DNA of 64,000 nt. Source: Salinibaculum litoreum. Lineage in GTDB: Archaea; Halobacteriota; Halobacteria; Halobacteriales; Haloarculaceae. Below are positions 17,670-26,003 of the stretch, one piece after another; the stretch's first letter is position 1, and each line of letters opens with the position of its first letter. The translations under genes and the position numbers were made by a program. The notes under the pieces are model-generated. The model did no database searches, had not been told where the DNA came from, and saw only the letters and a program-made list of their open reading frames with translations. The stretch is from the NCBI GenBank assembly GCA_009789175.1, contig CP046866.1:1-64000 (forward strand). The letters run 5' to 3'.

Positions 17670-19796
17670 ATGACCGATATCCGGGAACTCGACCAGCAGA
17701 CGGTCGAGCGAATCGCAGCAGGGGAGGTGGTCGAGCGCCCGGCCAGCGTCGTCAAGGAGTTGGTCGAAAACAGCCTCGACGCCGACGCCAGCCGTATCGA
17801 GGTGGCCGTCGAAGCCGGCGGCACCGACGGCGTCCGCGTCACCGACGACGGCCACGGCATGACCCGCGAGGCGGTCCAGCGGGCCGTCGACGAACACACC
17901 ACCAGCAAGATTACCGATATCGCCGACCTCGAAGGCGGCGTCGGAACGCTCGGCTTTCGCGGTGAGGCGTTACACGCTATCGGCGCGGTCTCCAGGCTGA
18001 CAATCACCACGCGCCCGCGCGAGGGCCGCGGCGGCTCCGCCGACCACGGGACCGAACTCGTCGTCGAAGGTGGCGAGGTCACCGGGGTCGACGCCGCCGG
18101 CTGTCCGCCTGGGACCACTATCGATGTCTCGGACCTCTTCTATAACGTGCCAGCGCGCCGGAAATACCTCAAACAGGAGTCGACAGAGTTCGCCCACGTC
18201 AACACGGTCGTCACCAGTTACGCGCTGGCCAATCCCGACGTGGCCATCTCGCTGTCCCACGACGGCCGCGAGACGTTTGCCACCACTGGCAGCGGCGACC
18301 GCCGCGAGGCTGTCATGGCCGTCTACGGCCGCGAAGTCGCCCAGTCGATGGTGTCCATCGACGAGGACGCAGTGCCCGATGGCCCGCTCGATGGCCTGAG
18401 CGGCCTCATCAGCCACCCCGAGACGAACCGGGCCAGCCGGGAGTATCTCTCGACGTTTGTCAACGGTCGCTACGTCACCGCCTCGACGGTCAGAGAAGCT
18501 ATTGTCGAGGGATACGGGACACAGCTCGCGAGCGACCGCTATCCCTTCGCCGTCGTCGACCTCGCGGTCGACGCCGGGGACGTGGACGTGAACGTCCACC
18601 CGCGCAAACTCGAAGTCCGATTCGCCGACGACGACGCTGTCAGCCGACAGGTCCAGACGGCCGTCGAGGAGACGCTGCTCGCGGAGGGGTTGATTCGCTC
18701 GTCCGCACCGCGGGGTCGCTCGGCTCCCGAACAGACCGAAATCCGTCCCGAAAGTGGCGATAGCGACGGGACAGACAACGACCAGACACCTCCGTCGGCA
18801 ACGTCTCCGTCACAGCAAGACGGAAGCGACAGCGGAGGGATGGAGACGGACGCCGACAGCAACACGGATACGACCCGCGTCGATGACAGGTCGGCGGAGA
18901 CCACAGGGACACATACAGCACGGCCGACCCGTGCCGAGAGCGGGGCTGAGACGGACAGCAGGGCACAGGGGCGTCTAGACGCCACGGGAACGGCCGAGGA
19001 CACGACCGCCGCGACGGCGTCCGGGGAAACGGCTGGTGAGAGTGAGACGCCGGAAAAAGGAGAGACCGCCACGGCGGAAGCCGCCGAGCCAACCGACATC
19101 GACGGGTCGGCGGGCGACACGGCCCGGAAGTTCACACCCAGCCACGAGCAGACGCGACTGGACGGGGACGTCGACGACAGCCAGTCATTCGACCGACTCC
19201 CGTCGATGACTGTATTGGGTCAGTTGCGGGACACCTACGTCGTCGCCGAGACGGATGACGGACTCGTACTGATAGACCAACACGCCGCCGACGAACGGGT
19301 CAACTACGAGCGATTGCGGGCGGAGTTCGAGGGTGAAACCCCGACACAGGTGCTGGCCACACCGATTCGACTGGAGTTGACAGCCCGTGAGCTGTCGGTG
19401 TTCGAGGCCAACGTCGACGCGCTGGCACGCCTGGGGTTCCGGGCCGAGCGGGTCGAAGAGCGGACCGTCGAGGTCCGAACAGTGCCCTCGTTGCTGGCAG
19501 AGCCCGCCAGCCCGGACCTGTTGCGCGACGTGCTCGCGGAGTTCGTCGCCGGCGACACCGAGCGGGCCGAAACCGTCGAGGCTGCCGCCGACGAGTTGCT
19601 CGCGGACCTGGCCTGCTACCCGTCGGTGACGGGGAACACCTCGCTGACCGAGGGGTCGGTCGTCGAGTTGCTGGGGGCGCTGGACGACTGTGAGAACCCA
19701 TACGCGTGCCCGCACGGGCGGCCGACGATTGTCGAACTGGAGTGGGAGGAACTGGAGGCCCGCTTCGAGCGGGACTACCCCGGCCACGGCGGGTAA
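17670..19796 (+). CDS. mutL: DNA mismatch repair protein MutL (endonuclease type)
   Basis: This 708-residue protein has a GHKL ATPase N-domain: ELDQQTVERIAAGEVVERP, KELVENSLDADA, VTDDGHGM and GTLGFRGEALHAI. A transducer domain runs to about residue 330, followed by a very acidic Thr/Glu-rich linker (about 345-490). The C-terminal dimerisation domain carries the metal-binding endonuclease motif DQHAADERVNYE (from D536) and CPHGRP (from C680). It should therefore nick DNA itself, as in MutL homologues outside the MutH-containing bacteria. MutS is not adjacent. The long linker is haloarchaeal in composition. Confidence 0.95.
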   Translation: MTDIRELDQQTVERIAAGEVVERPASVVKELVENSLDADASRIEVAVEAGGTDGVRVTDDGHGMTREAVQRAVDEHTTSKITDIADLEGGVGTLGFRGEALHAIGAVSRLTITTRPREGRGGSADHGTELVVEGGEVTGVDAAGCPPGTTIDVSDLFYNVPARRKYLKQESTEFAHVNTVVTSYALANPDVAISLSHDGRETFATTGSGDRREAVMAVYGREVAQSMVSIDEDAVPDGPLDGLSGLISHPETNRASREYLSTFVNGRYVTASTVREAIVEGYGTQLASDRYPFAVVDLAVDAGDVDVNVHPRKLEVRFADDDAVSRQVQTAVEETLLAEGLIRSSAPRGRSAPEQTEIRPESGDSDGTDNDQTPPSATSPSQQDGSDSGGMETDADSNTDTTRVDDRSAETTGTHTARPTRAESGAETDSRAQGRLDATGTAEDTTAATASGETAGESETPEKGETATAEAAEPTDIDGSAGDTARKFTPSHEQTRLDGDVDDSQSFDRLPSMTVLGQLRDTYVVAETDDGLVLIDQHAADERVNYERLRAEFEGETPTQVLATPIRLELTARELSVFEANVDALARLGFRAERVEERTVEVRTVPSLLAEPASPDLLRDVLAEFVAGDTERAETVEAAADELLADLACYPSVTGNTSLTEGSVVELLGALDDCENPYACPHGRPTIVELEWEELEARFERDYPGHGG

Positions 19797-19820
19797 CGCA
19801 GTGAGGCGGACCGAAGGACT

Positions 19821-19826
19821 ATATCC
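19821..19826 (+). promoter_or_regulatory. TATA-like box of the PfkB-fold gene
   Basis: An ATATCC-type box, preceded by ACT, lies 27 bases before the ATG at 19848. It supports that start over the in-frame TTG at 19839. Confidence 0.4.
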
Positions 19827-19847
19827 TCTCCTGTCGATTTGGCGCGT

Positions 19848-20816
19848 ATGCCGGACTTTGTTACCTTTGGGGAAACGCCAGTACGGCTCTCGCCACCGGG
19901 GAAACAGCGCCTTGAGACCACAGAGACGGCGACAGTGTACACCGACGGGACCGAAAGCAACGCCGCAGTCGCAGCAGGGGCTTTCGGCATCGACAGCGCG
20001 TGGGTCTCGAAACTGCCCGACTCGCCGCTTGGCCATCGGGTCGTCCGGGAACTGGAGGGGCACGGTATCGACACGGAGGTCACCTGGGCTGATGCCGAAA
20101 CACACAGACAGGGGCTGGTCTTTCACGAAACCGGGCACCCGCCACGGCAGAGCCAGCGGTTCCAGGACCGCGAGGGAACGGCCGTCGCGACGGCAAAACC
20201 CGGCGACCTGCCGATGGGTGCGATTCAGGGAGCCGACGTTGTCTTTTCGGGGTTGAGTACGCCGGCACTGTCAGAGGACGCTGCGAGTACGACTGCGGCG
20301 ATGCTCCGGGCGGCCCACGGCAGCGGGGCCACGACTGCAATCGATGTCGACTACCAGCCAGGCCTCGCCGACCCCGCGCTCCTGCAGGACGTGTTGCTGG
20401 AACTACTCCAGCACCTCGAAGTACTGATCGCAAACGAGGAGAAGATTCGGACCGTCCTGGACCGGTCGGGCAAGCCACGTGAACTCGCCAACTCCATTGC
20501 CGCCGAATACGACCTGGAGACGGTCGTCATCACGCGCAGCGGCCGCGGCGCGGTCGCCCTGCAGGACACGCCAGGGACGAATATAATCCACGAGCGTGAA
20601 ACAATCGAGACCGACACCGTCGACGAGGCGGGCCAGCACGGTGCGTTCTCCGGGGGATTCCTCGCAAAACTCGCCGACGGTGCCGACCTCGCCAGCGCAC
20701 TGAGTTACGGCGTCGCCACGGCGGCGTTGACCCGGACTATCCCCGGCCCGCTGTTGACTGCCGAGGAACACGAAATCGACCGCGTCGCCGAGGACGTAAG
20801 TGAAGTTTCGCAGTAG
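19848..20816 (+). CDS. PfkB/ribokinase-fold sugar-kinase homologue lacking the catalytic Asp
   Basis: This 322-residue protein opens like haloarchaeal 2-keto-3-deoxygluconate kinases (MPDFVTFGETPVRLSPPGKQRLE) and keeps the N-terminal sugar-binding region (GTESNAAVAAGAFG...VSKLPDSPLGHRVV) and NEEKIRTVL. The second PfkB signature, normally D-T-x-G-A-G-D-A-F, reads D259-E-A-G-Q-H-G265-A-F. The anion-hole G-A-G and the catalytic Asp are therefore altered. The frame is otherwise intact, so it is not an obvious pseudogene. It may be a non-catalytic sugar or nucleoside binder, or use another base. It is transcribed with its own TATA-like box. Confidence 0.8.
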   Translation: MPDFVTFGETPVRLSPPGKQRLETTETATVYTDGTESNAAVAAGAFGIDSAWVSKLPDSPLGHRVVRELEGHGIDTEVTWADAETHRQGLVFHETGHPPRQSQRFQDREGTAVATAKPGDLPMGAIQGADVVFSGLSTPALSEDAASTTAAMLRAAHGSGATTAIDVDYQPGLADPALLQDVLLELLQHLEVLIANEEKIRTVLDRSGKPRELANSIAAEYDLETVVITRSGRGAVALQDTPGTNIIHERETIETDTVDEAGQHGAFSGGFLAKLADGADLASALSYGVATAALTRTIPGPLLTAEEHEIDRVAEDVSEVSQ

Positions 20817-20861
20817 AAGCCACCTACCCCGCCGCTCGAAGCGAGTGCGTTTCCTGCAAGG

Positions 20862-20869
20862 TTTATAAG
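20862..20869 (+). promoter_or_regulatory. TATA box of the PGF-CTERM gene
   Basis: TTTATAAG, a near-consensus haloarchaeal TATA element, ends 22 bases before the ATG at 20892. Confidence 0.6.
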
Positions 20870-20891
20870 ACGCCTGTTCGACAGTCAGAGT

Positions 20892-22175
20892 ATGTCACGT
20901 TCATCTGTCGGCGTTATAGCGACACTACTCGTCGTGTCGGTACTGGCACCGGCGGCCGTCGGGGGGACGGCCGCACAGGAGAGTGACCAGGTGACGGTGA
21001 CCGTCGCAGTCGTCGACTCGAACGGGGACCCCGTCGGTGACACCGATATCTCGGTCACGTGGGACGGTGGGGACGGCGGGCCGATAAATAAGACGACGGC
21101 CGGGAACGGGAAGGCGTTCGTCGATGTCCCCAGGGGGGCCGACATCAGGGTGACCGTCCACGACGACGAGTTCGTCCGCAACAGACCGTTTGACAGGCTC
21201 AACGTCAGCGAGGAGGAAATCGAGGTGGATGTTGCACGGTCCGGCCAGGCAACCATCACCGTCGAGAGCGAGAGCGGCCCAGTCGCCGACGCGCACGTCG
21301 TCGTCGATGGCCCATACTCGACTGCCGACAGACTCACCACCGACGAGAACGGACAGGTGACGACACGGCGGGTCGAACAGACCAGCTACGACCTTCGCGT
21401 CTCCAAGCCCGGGTTCTACACCAACAACAGCGCCTCGGTCGAACTAGATAGCGAGTCGGTCCAGAAAACGGTCGAACTCGAACGCGGGACGAAGCAGATT
21501 ACGTTCAAAGTCGTCGACGACAACTTCGATAGCCCGCGGCCAGTCGATGGAGCGCTTGTCGAGGTCGAGGACATCTTTTCGGCACGGACCTTCGAGAACG
21601 GCGAGACATCGACGTCGCTGCGTGTCAACACCGAGTACAACGTGGCCGTCTCGAAAGACGGCTACAGCAGTTCGGCGAAGGTGGTCGAGATTCGGGAGGA
21701 AGAGCGGACCGTCGAAGTCGGTATTCGACGCACACCCGACCTCACGCTGGCTGCAGCGAACAATCAGGTCGTCGTCGGTGAGCCAACATTTATCACTGCC
21801 ACCGACGAGTACGGCGATCCAGTCTCGGACGCGTCAGTCACTGTCAACGGGACCACCGTCGGCCAAACTGACGCCAACGGACGGGCAATCGTTCCGATAA
21901 ACAACGACGGGAACCTGGAAATCACCGTCAGTGACGACCGGGGTCTCTCCGAGTCCGTCATCGTCGAAGGCGTCGAGGATACGAGCGACAGCACGCCCAC
22001 CGAGACCACGGCGATGACGACCGAAGAGCCGACTGAAGCGGGCGGCGGCGGTGCCACTGGGACCGAAGAACCCGAGGACGGCGATGATGGCGACGGCGAG
22101 AGCGGTCCCGGCTTCGGCGTCGTGACCGCACTGGCCGCACTGGCTGTGGCGTTCGTGGTCGCTCGCCGGCGCTGA
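20892..22175 (+). CDS. PGF-CTERM surface protein with carboxypeptidase-regulatory/Ig-like repeats
   Basis: This 427-residue protein has a signal peptide (VGVIATLLVVSVLAPAAVGG) and several beta-sandwich modules of the peptidase-regulatory-like type (VAVVDSNGDPVGDTDISVTW, GPVADAHVVVDGPYSTADRLTTDENGQ, YGDPVSDASVTVNGTTVGQTDANGRA). A Thr/Glu/Gly-rich stalk follows. It ends in a PGF-CTERM sorting signal, GPGFGVVTALAALAVAFVVARRR: a PGF motif, one membrane helix and an Arg cluster. It should be processed by archaeosortase A and lipid-anchored at the cell surface. The binding function is unknown. Confidence 0.88.
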   Translation: MSRSSVGVIATLLVVSVLAPAAVGGTAAQESDQVTVTVAVVDSNGDPVGDTDISVTWDGGDGGPINKTTAGNGKAFVDVPRGADIRVTVHDDEFVRNRPFDRLNVSEEEIEVDVARSGQATITVESESGPVADAHVVVDGPYSTADRLTTDENGQVTTRRVEQTSYDLRVSKPGFYTNNSASVELDSESVQKTVELERGTKQITFKVVDDNFDSPRPVDGALVEVEDIFSARTFENGETSTSLRVNTEYNVAVSKDGYSSSAKVVEIREEERTVEVGIRRTPDLTLAAANNQVVVGEPTFITATDEYGDPVSDASVTVNGTTVGQTDANGRAIVPINNDGNLEITVSDDRGLSESVIVEGVEDTSDSTPTETTAMTTEEPTEAGGGGATGTEEPEDGDDGDGESGPGFGVVTALAALAVAFVVARRR

Positions 22176-22218
22176 CGCGGGTCGGATAACTTAACCTTCG
22201 CGGCGCGTATGCTTCAGC

Positions 22219-23295
22219 ATGACAGTTCTCGCTTCGGTCCACGACGACCACGGTGCGAGCTACGTCGAGCGTGGTGGTCGACAGGCCGTTGCCCACTACG
22301 GTCGCCCGGACCGCGTTCACCGCGCCATCCGAAAGGTCGTCGGCGTCATCGAACACGAGTACGGCGTGTTGACAGTCACCGGCGACGACCGCATCGAGTT
22401 CGTCGACAACGCTATCACCAACCGCGTCCCTGACGAGGACGGGCGCGGGGTCTACGCCCTCCTGTTGAACCCCCAGGGCCGCATCGAGACGGACATGTAC
22501 GTCTACAACGCGGGCGAGCGCCTGCTCGTGTTCACGCCACCCGGCGAGGCGACGCCGCTGGCCGAGGAGTGGGGGGAGAAAACGTTCATCCAGGATGTCA
22601 CAGTCGCGGTTGCGACCGACGATTTCGGCGTGTTCGGCGTCCACGGCCCAAAGTCGACCGAGAAGATAGCCAGCATCTTCTCCGAGCAGACACCTGACGA
22701 GCAACTGTCCTTCGTCCGCGGGTCGACCCAGGATACAGGTGTCACGGTCATCCGGACCGATGCGCTGACCGGTGAAGAGGGATACAAAGTGGTCTGTGAT
22801 GCCACGGCGGCCGAGAGTGTCTTCGATACGCTCGCAAACAGGGGCCTCAACGCTGCGCCATTTGGCCACCGGACCTGGGAGTTGCTCACGCTGGAGGCCG
22901 GGACGCCGCTTTTCCCCTCGGAGTTGGACGAGCGCCTTCCGAACGACCTCGGGCTTCGCAACGCCGTCGACTTCGAGAAGGGCTGTTTCGTCGGCCAGGA
23001 GGTCGTCTCCCGCATCGAAAACCGCGGCGAACCCGCCCAGCGGCTGGTTGGACTGACAGTCGATGCCGTCCCCGAGGCCGGTGCTGCTGTCTTCGACGGC
23101 GACGAGGCGGTCGGTGAAGTCACTCGCGGGGCCAGGAGTCCGACCCGCGATGAGCCGATTGCCCTCGCGGTAATCGACGCCGCTGCCGGCGATGACCTGA
23201 CTGTCCGCGTCGAGGGCGAAGCGGTCGCTGCAAGTCAGGAGTCGTTACCATTTGTCGACGGCTCGGATGCGTCCGCTCGACGGCCGAGTTACTGA
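22219..23295 (+). CDS. YgfZ/GcvT-domain folate-binding protein
   Basis: This 358-residue cytosolic protein belongs to the folate-dependent COG0354 group. The diagnostic motif KGCFVGQE is present (within VDFEKGCFVGQEVVSRIENRG), as are the GcvT-like N-terminal fold (LTVTGDDRIEFVDNAIT...YALLLNPQGRIETDMYVYN) and DALTGEEGYKVV. Family members assist Fe-S cluster enzyme maintenance using tetrahydrofolate. It is not a glycine-cleavage T-protein: the length and the KGC motif fit YgfZ, and no gcv genes are adjacent. It starts at ATG 22219, shortly after the PGF-CTERM gene, probably from its own promoter. Confidence 0.85.
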   Translation: MTVLASVHDDHGASYVERGGRQAVAHYGRPDRVHRAIRKVVGVIEHEYGVLTVTGDDRIEFVDNAITNRVPDEDGRGVYALLLNPQGRIETDMYVYNAGERLLVFTPPGEATPLAEEWGEKTFIQDVTVAVATDDFGVFGVHGPKSTEKIASIFSEQTPDEQLSFVRGSTQDTGVTVIRTDALTGEEGYKVVCDATAAESVFDTLANRGLNAAPFGHRTWELLTLEAGTPLFPSELDERLPNDLGLRNAVDFEKGCFVGQEVVSRIENRGEPAQRLVGLTVDAVPEAGAAVFDGDEAVGEVTRGARSPTRDEPIALAVIDAAAGDDLTVRVEGEAVAASQESLPFVDGSDASARRPSY

Positions 23296-23675
23296 CCCGC
23301 GTCCGCGAGCCACGTCTCGTGGACACTCACCCAGGAGAGGCCACCGGGCGCACCCTCGTCGACATGCAACAGGACCGTGCTGAGCCGTGCAGTCCGCTCG
23401 TCGGGCGTGGTCTGGTGTTCCTCGTATCTGGCAAGGGCGTACCCGGGGCCGCTGTCGATGATGCGACTGTCCCGAATCTCGATGTCGAACTCGCCGGGGT
23501 CGTACGTGTCCCCTCTCTTCTCGACAAGTTCCAGGACGGCCTCGCGGTCCAGGCAGGACCCACCGGGTGTGACCATCTCGAAGTCGGCAGCGAGTGCAGC
23601 AGGGAACCGCGAGAAGTCGGTTCGCTCGCCCGTGTAGTAGGCGACGAAGAAGTCGTGCAGCGCCTCGATTTCCAT
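23289..23675 (-). CDS. NTF2-like (SnoaL/DUF4440-type) protein
   Basis: This 128-residue protein has the length and pattern of the NTF2-like cone fold: MEIEALHDFFVAYYTGERTDFSRFPAALAADFEMVTPGG (helix, then the first pocket strand), REAVLELVEKRGDTY, and the closing sheet TARLSTVLLHVDEGAPGGLSWVSVHETWL. Such proteins are often small-molecule-binding or isomerase-like; no catalytic residues can be assigned. A TATA-like CGTATAAAAAGG (minus strand, near 23752-23765) lies upstream. Its 3' end overlaps the stop region of the YgfZ-type gene by 7 bases, so the two transcripts converge. Confidence 0.7.
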   Translation of the reverse strand: MEIEALHDFFVAYYTGERTDFSRFPAALAADFEMVTPGGSCLDREAVLELVEKRGDTYDPGEFDIEIRDSRIIDSGPGYALARYEEHQTTPDERTARLSTVLLHVDEGAPGGLSWVSVHETWLADAGQ

Positions 23676-23889
23676 TAGACACGCCGAGTGCGTCGGTGTG
23701 ACTATGCGACTTCTTCGGGTCGACACGCTTGAAGATCGGGGCGACGCCGACCTTTTTATACGGGCACGCGGCCAGACGGCCTGTGCGTTGAGAATAGCCC
23801 GGTGACCGGCAGCGATAGCGCGACACACCGTCACCGGGGCAGTCCGTGTCGCCTGTTTGCCAGCGGAGAGGCCACGAGTGTCTGCTGAC

Positions 23890-24972
23890 TCACCGCGAGA
23901 GCAGCGCGCGCAGTTGCTCCCGTGAGAACAGCGTCGTCGGCCGGTCCATGTGGACGCCGATTTCCCCCTCGAAGGTTGCCATCCCGGCCCGCTGGAGCGG
24001 TTCCGGCGCGGAGTAGGCCGCCCGGACGAGCTTTCCCAGCCGAATCTCCATCCGCAAATCCTCGCGCCACGCGCGCTCGTACTCCCCGAGTGTCCCGGGG
24101 TCGTCGGGGTCGATCTCGCGGGCAGCGTGGTCGGCAGCAGTCATCCCGTAGCGGATGCCACCGCCAGTAAAGGGTTTGGTCTGGGCAGCGGCGTCCCCGA
24201 TGAGGAAGGACCGACGGCCAGTGACACGGCTGGGTGGCCCGACAGGGATGAGTCCCGAACAGCGGCGGTCGGTCTCGACGCCGTAGTCGGCAGTGAAGTT
24301 CTCGAAGCGCTCGCGTACGTCGTGACCCGGCCCCATCGCCAGGCCGTACTCGACGCCTGCCTCACCCCGCGGGATGCGCCAGGCGAAAAACCGGGGCACA
24401 GTGAGATGGACATCCACGAAATCCTGGTGGTCGGCCTCGTCCGTGAAACCTAGGACGCCGTGGAGCAGTTCGTCGGGGTCGGGCAGGCCGAGTTCCCGCC
24501 GGACCCGCGATTTCGGCCCGTCACAGCCGGCGACCATCTTCGCGCGGTGAGTGTCGATGCCGTCGGGACCACGAACGTCGACGGTCACGTGGTCGTGGGC
24601 CTCGGTGACGCCGACAACCGTGTGGTGTTCGCGCAGGTCCGCGCCAGCATCGCGGGCGGCACCGGCCAGCGTGCGGTCCAGGCCGACGCGGTCGATGACG
24701 TTCGAAATAACCTCGTCTTTGTGGAACTCGTATGGACGGCTCTCGGCACCGCCGAGGTGAAAGCGCGCGCCGTAGACATCGTTCTGGTGAAGGTCCGAGC
24801 GAGCACCGTCGGGGACAAACTCCCAGATATCGGTGCTAACGTGGCCCGAACAGGCAAGCGGCTTGCCTACTTCACCCTGCTCGAAGACGAGGACATCGTG
24901 TCCGGCCGCTGCCGCGCGCCGCGCGAAGCGCGCGCCTGCCGGTCCAGCCCCCACGACGACGAAATCGTGCAT
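23890..24972 (-). CDS. Geranylgeranyl reductase-family FAD-dependent oxidoreductase
   Basis: This 360-residue flavoprotein begins with a dinucleotide-binding motif (MHDFVVVGAGPAGARFARRAAAAGHDVLVFEQ). It has the GGR-family segments KPLACSGHVS near residue 40 and the FAD-binding FLIGDAAAQTKPFTGGGIRYGMTAADHAA near 265. Members reduce prenyl double bonds of archaeal lipids or related isoprenoids; others are halogenase-like or of unknown specificity. Several paralogues usually exist in haloarchaea, so the exact substrate is open. It diverges from nuoJ1 across 163 bases. Confidence 0.85.
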   Translation of the reverse strand: MHDFVVVGAGPAGARFARRAAAAGHDVLVFEQGEVGKPLACSGHVSTDIWEFVPDGARSDLHQNDVYGARFHLGGAESRPYEFHKDEVISNVIDRVGLDRTLAGAARDAGADLREHHTVVGVTEAHDHVTVDVRGPDGIDTHRAKMVAGCDGPKSRVRRELGLPDPDELLHGVLGFTDEADHQDFVDVHLTVPRFFAWRIPRGEAGVEYGLAMGPGHDVRERFENFTADYGVETDRRCSGLIPVGPPSRVTGRRSFLIGDAAAQTKPFTGGGIRYGMTAADHAAREIDPDDPGTLGEYERAWREDLRMEIRLGKLVRAAYSAPEPLQRAGMATFEGEIGVHMDRPTTLFSREQLRALLSR

Positions 24973-25135
24973 ATCGCATCTGCTGTATCGAAAGATAAAT
25001 GAGTCACGATTAACCCACACGGCGGGACCGAACCAGCCCGCGGGGAGAAAACTCAACTTGCTGTCAGGAAAGGGGCGTCACTGGGGAGAGAAAAAGGAAT
25101 CTTCAAAAGCACGCCGGTTGGAACGTCCAATAACG

Positions 25136-25402
25136 ATGGGACTGTACGAATTAATCGCATTTGCGCTGTTTGCCATGGTCACCGTGGGGAGCAGCGTCGG
25201 CGTCGTCCTCGTCCGCGACATCTGGCACGCGGCGTTGTTGCTCGGCGTGGCGCTACTGAGTGTAGCGGTCCACTACGTGATGGTCCAAGCCGAGTTCATC
25301 GCCGCGATGCAGATTCTGGTGTACGTCGGCGGGGTACTCATCCTCATCACCTTCGCGGTGATGCTGACCCGTGACGAAGACGTGGAGGGGATGCCGACAT
25401 GA
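25136..25402 (+). CDS. nuoJ1: NADH dehydrogenase-like complex I subunit J, N-terminal half
   Basis: This 88-residue protein has three membrane helices and corresponds to the first half of bacterial NuoJ: LYELIAFALFAMVTVGSSVGVVLVRDIWHAALLLGVALLSVAVHYVMVQAEFIAAMQILVYVGGVLILITFAVML. The conserved AEFIAAMQILVYVGG helix is clear. In haloarchaea nuoJ is split in two. It is the first gene of a tight run through nuoN, and its stop overlaps the start of nuoJ2 by 4 bases. The genes normally upstream (nuoA, B, CD, H, I) are not here; the upstream neighbour is divergent. Confidence 0.88.
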   Translation: MGLYELIAFALFAMVTVGSSVGVVLVRDIWHAALLLGVALLSVAVHYVMVQAEFIAAMQILVYVGGVLILITFAVMLTRDEDVEGMPT

Positions 25403-25695
25403 CCACCAAACCGCGGCCGATAGACATCGACCGGAGTACGGTGCCCGGACTGGCCGCGTTTGCGCTGTGTACCGTGATGGTAACAGTGTTCATCCGCGCG
25501 AGCTTCGGGACGGCCGAGGGCTTCCCGGCAGGGGAGAGCATCGTCGAAGGCATCGGGAACTCGCTTCTGAACATCACGAGCGGGACACTCGTCACCGAGG
25601 GCTTCCTGGTGGCGTTCATCCTGATTGCCATCGCGCTGGACGCGGCACTCGATGGTGCCCTGCTGCTGGCCGAACGCGACGGAGGTGACGAGTAG
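25399..25695 (+). CDS. nuoJ2: Complex I subunit J, C-terminal half
   Basis: This 98-residue protein starts at an ATG within the ATGA overlap with nuoJ1. It has two hydrophobic helices (TVPGLAAFALCTVMVTVFI and EGFLVAFILIAIALDAALDGALLLAE) connected by a polar loop ending NITSGTLV. It is assigned to the second part of NuoJ mainly from position between J1 and K and from size, because this region is poorly conserved. The stop codon abuts the nuoK start. Confidence 0.75.
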   Translation: MTTKPRPIDIDRSTVPGLAAFALCTVMVTVFIRASFGTAEGFPAGESIVEGIGNSLLNITSGTLVTEGFLVAFILIAIALDAALDGALLLAERDGGDE

Positions 25696-26001
25696 ATGGC
25701 CGTCGCAGTCCAGTACTATCTGCTGCTGTCGGCCGTCGTCTTCTGTACCGGCCTCTTTGGCATCCTCGTCCGGCGCAACGCCCTGATGTTCCTGATGTCC
25801 GTCGAGCTGATGCTCAACGCCGGGAACATCAATCTGGTTGCCTTCTCGCATTACTACGGCAACCTCACTGGGCAGGTGTTCAGCCTGTTCATCATCGCGC
25901 TCGCCGCTGCCGAGGTCGCAATCGGTATCGGCATTATCCTGGTCCTGTATCGCAACTTCGACGACATCGACGTGACTGAAGCAACAACGATGAGGTGGTA
26001 A
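25696..26001 (+). CDS. nuoK: Complex I subunit K
   Basis: This 101-residue, three-helix protein has the NuoK/MnhC-like signature VQYYLLLSAVVFCTGLFGILVRRNALMFLMSVELMLNAGNINLVAF. Its two buried Glu residues, in SVELMLNAGN and ALAAAEVAIGIGI, take part in proton translocation in homologues. The C-terminal FDDIDVTEATTMRW is typical of the group. The start follows directly after the nuoJ2 stop. Confidence 0.93.
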   Translation: MAVAVQYYLLLSAVVFCTGLFGILVRRNALMFLMSVELMLNAGNINLVAFSHYYGNLTGQVFSLFIIALAAAEVAIGIGIILVLYRNFDDIDVTEATTMRW

Positions 26002-26003
26002 CA

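Noticed and set aside
22219-23295. Glycine cleavage T protein (GcvT)
   Set aside because: The KGCFVGQE motif and length are of the YgfZ type; no gcvH or gcvP genes are adjacent.
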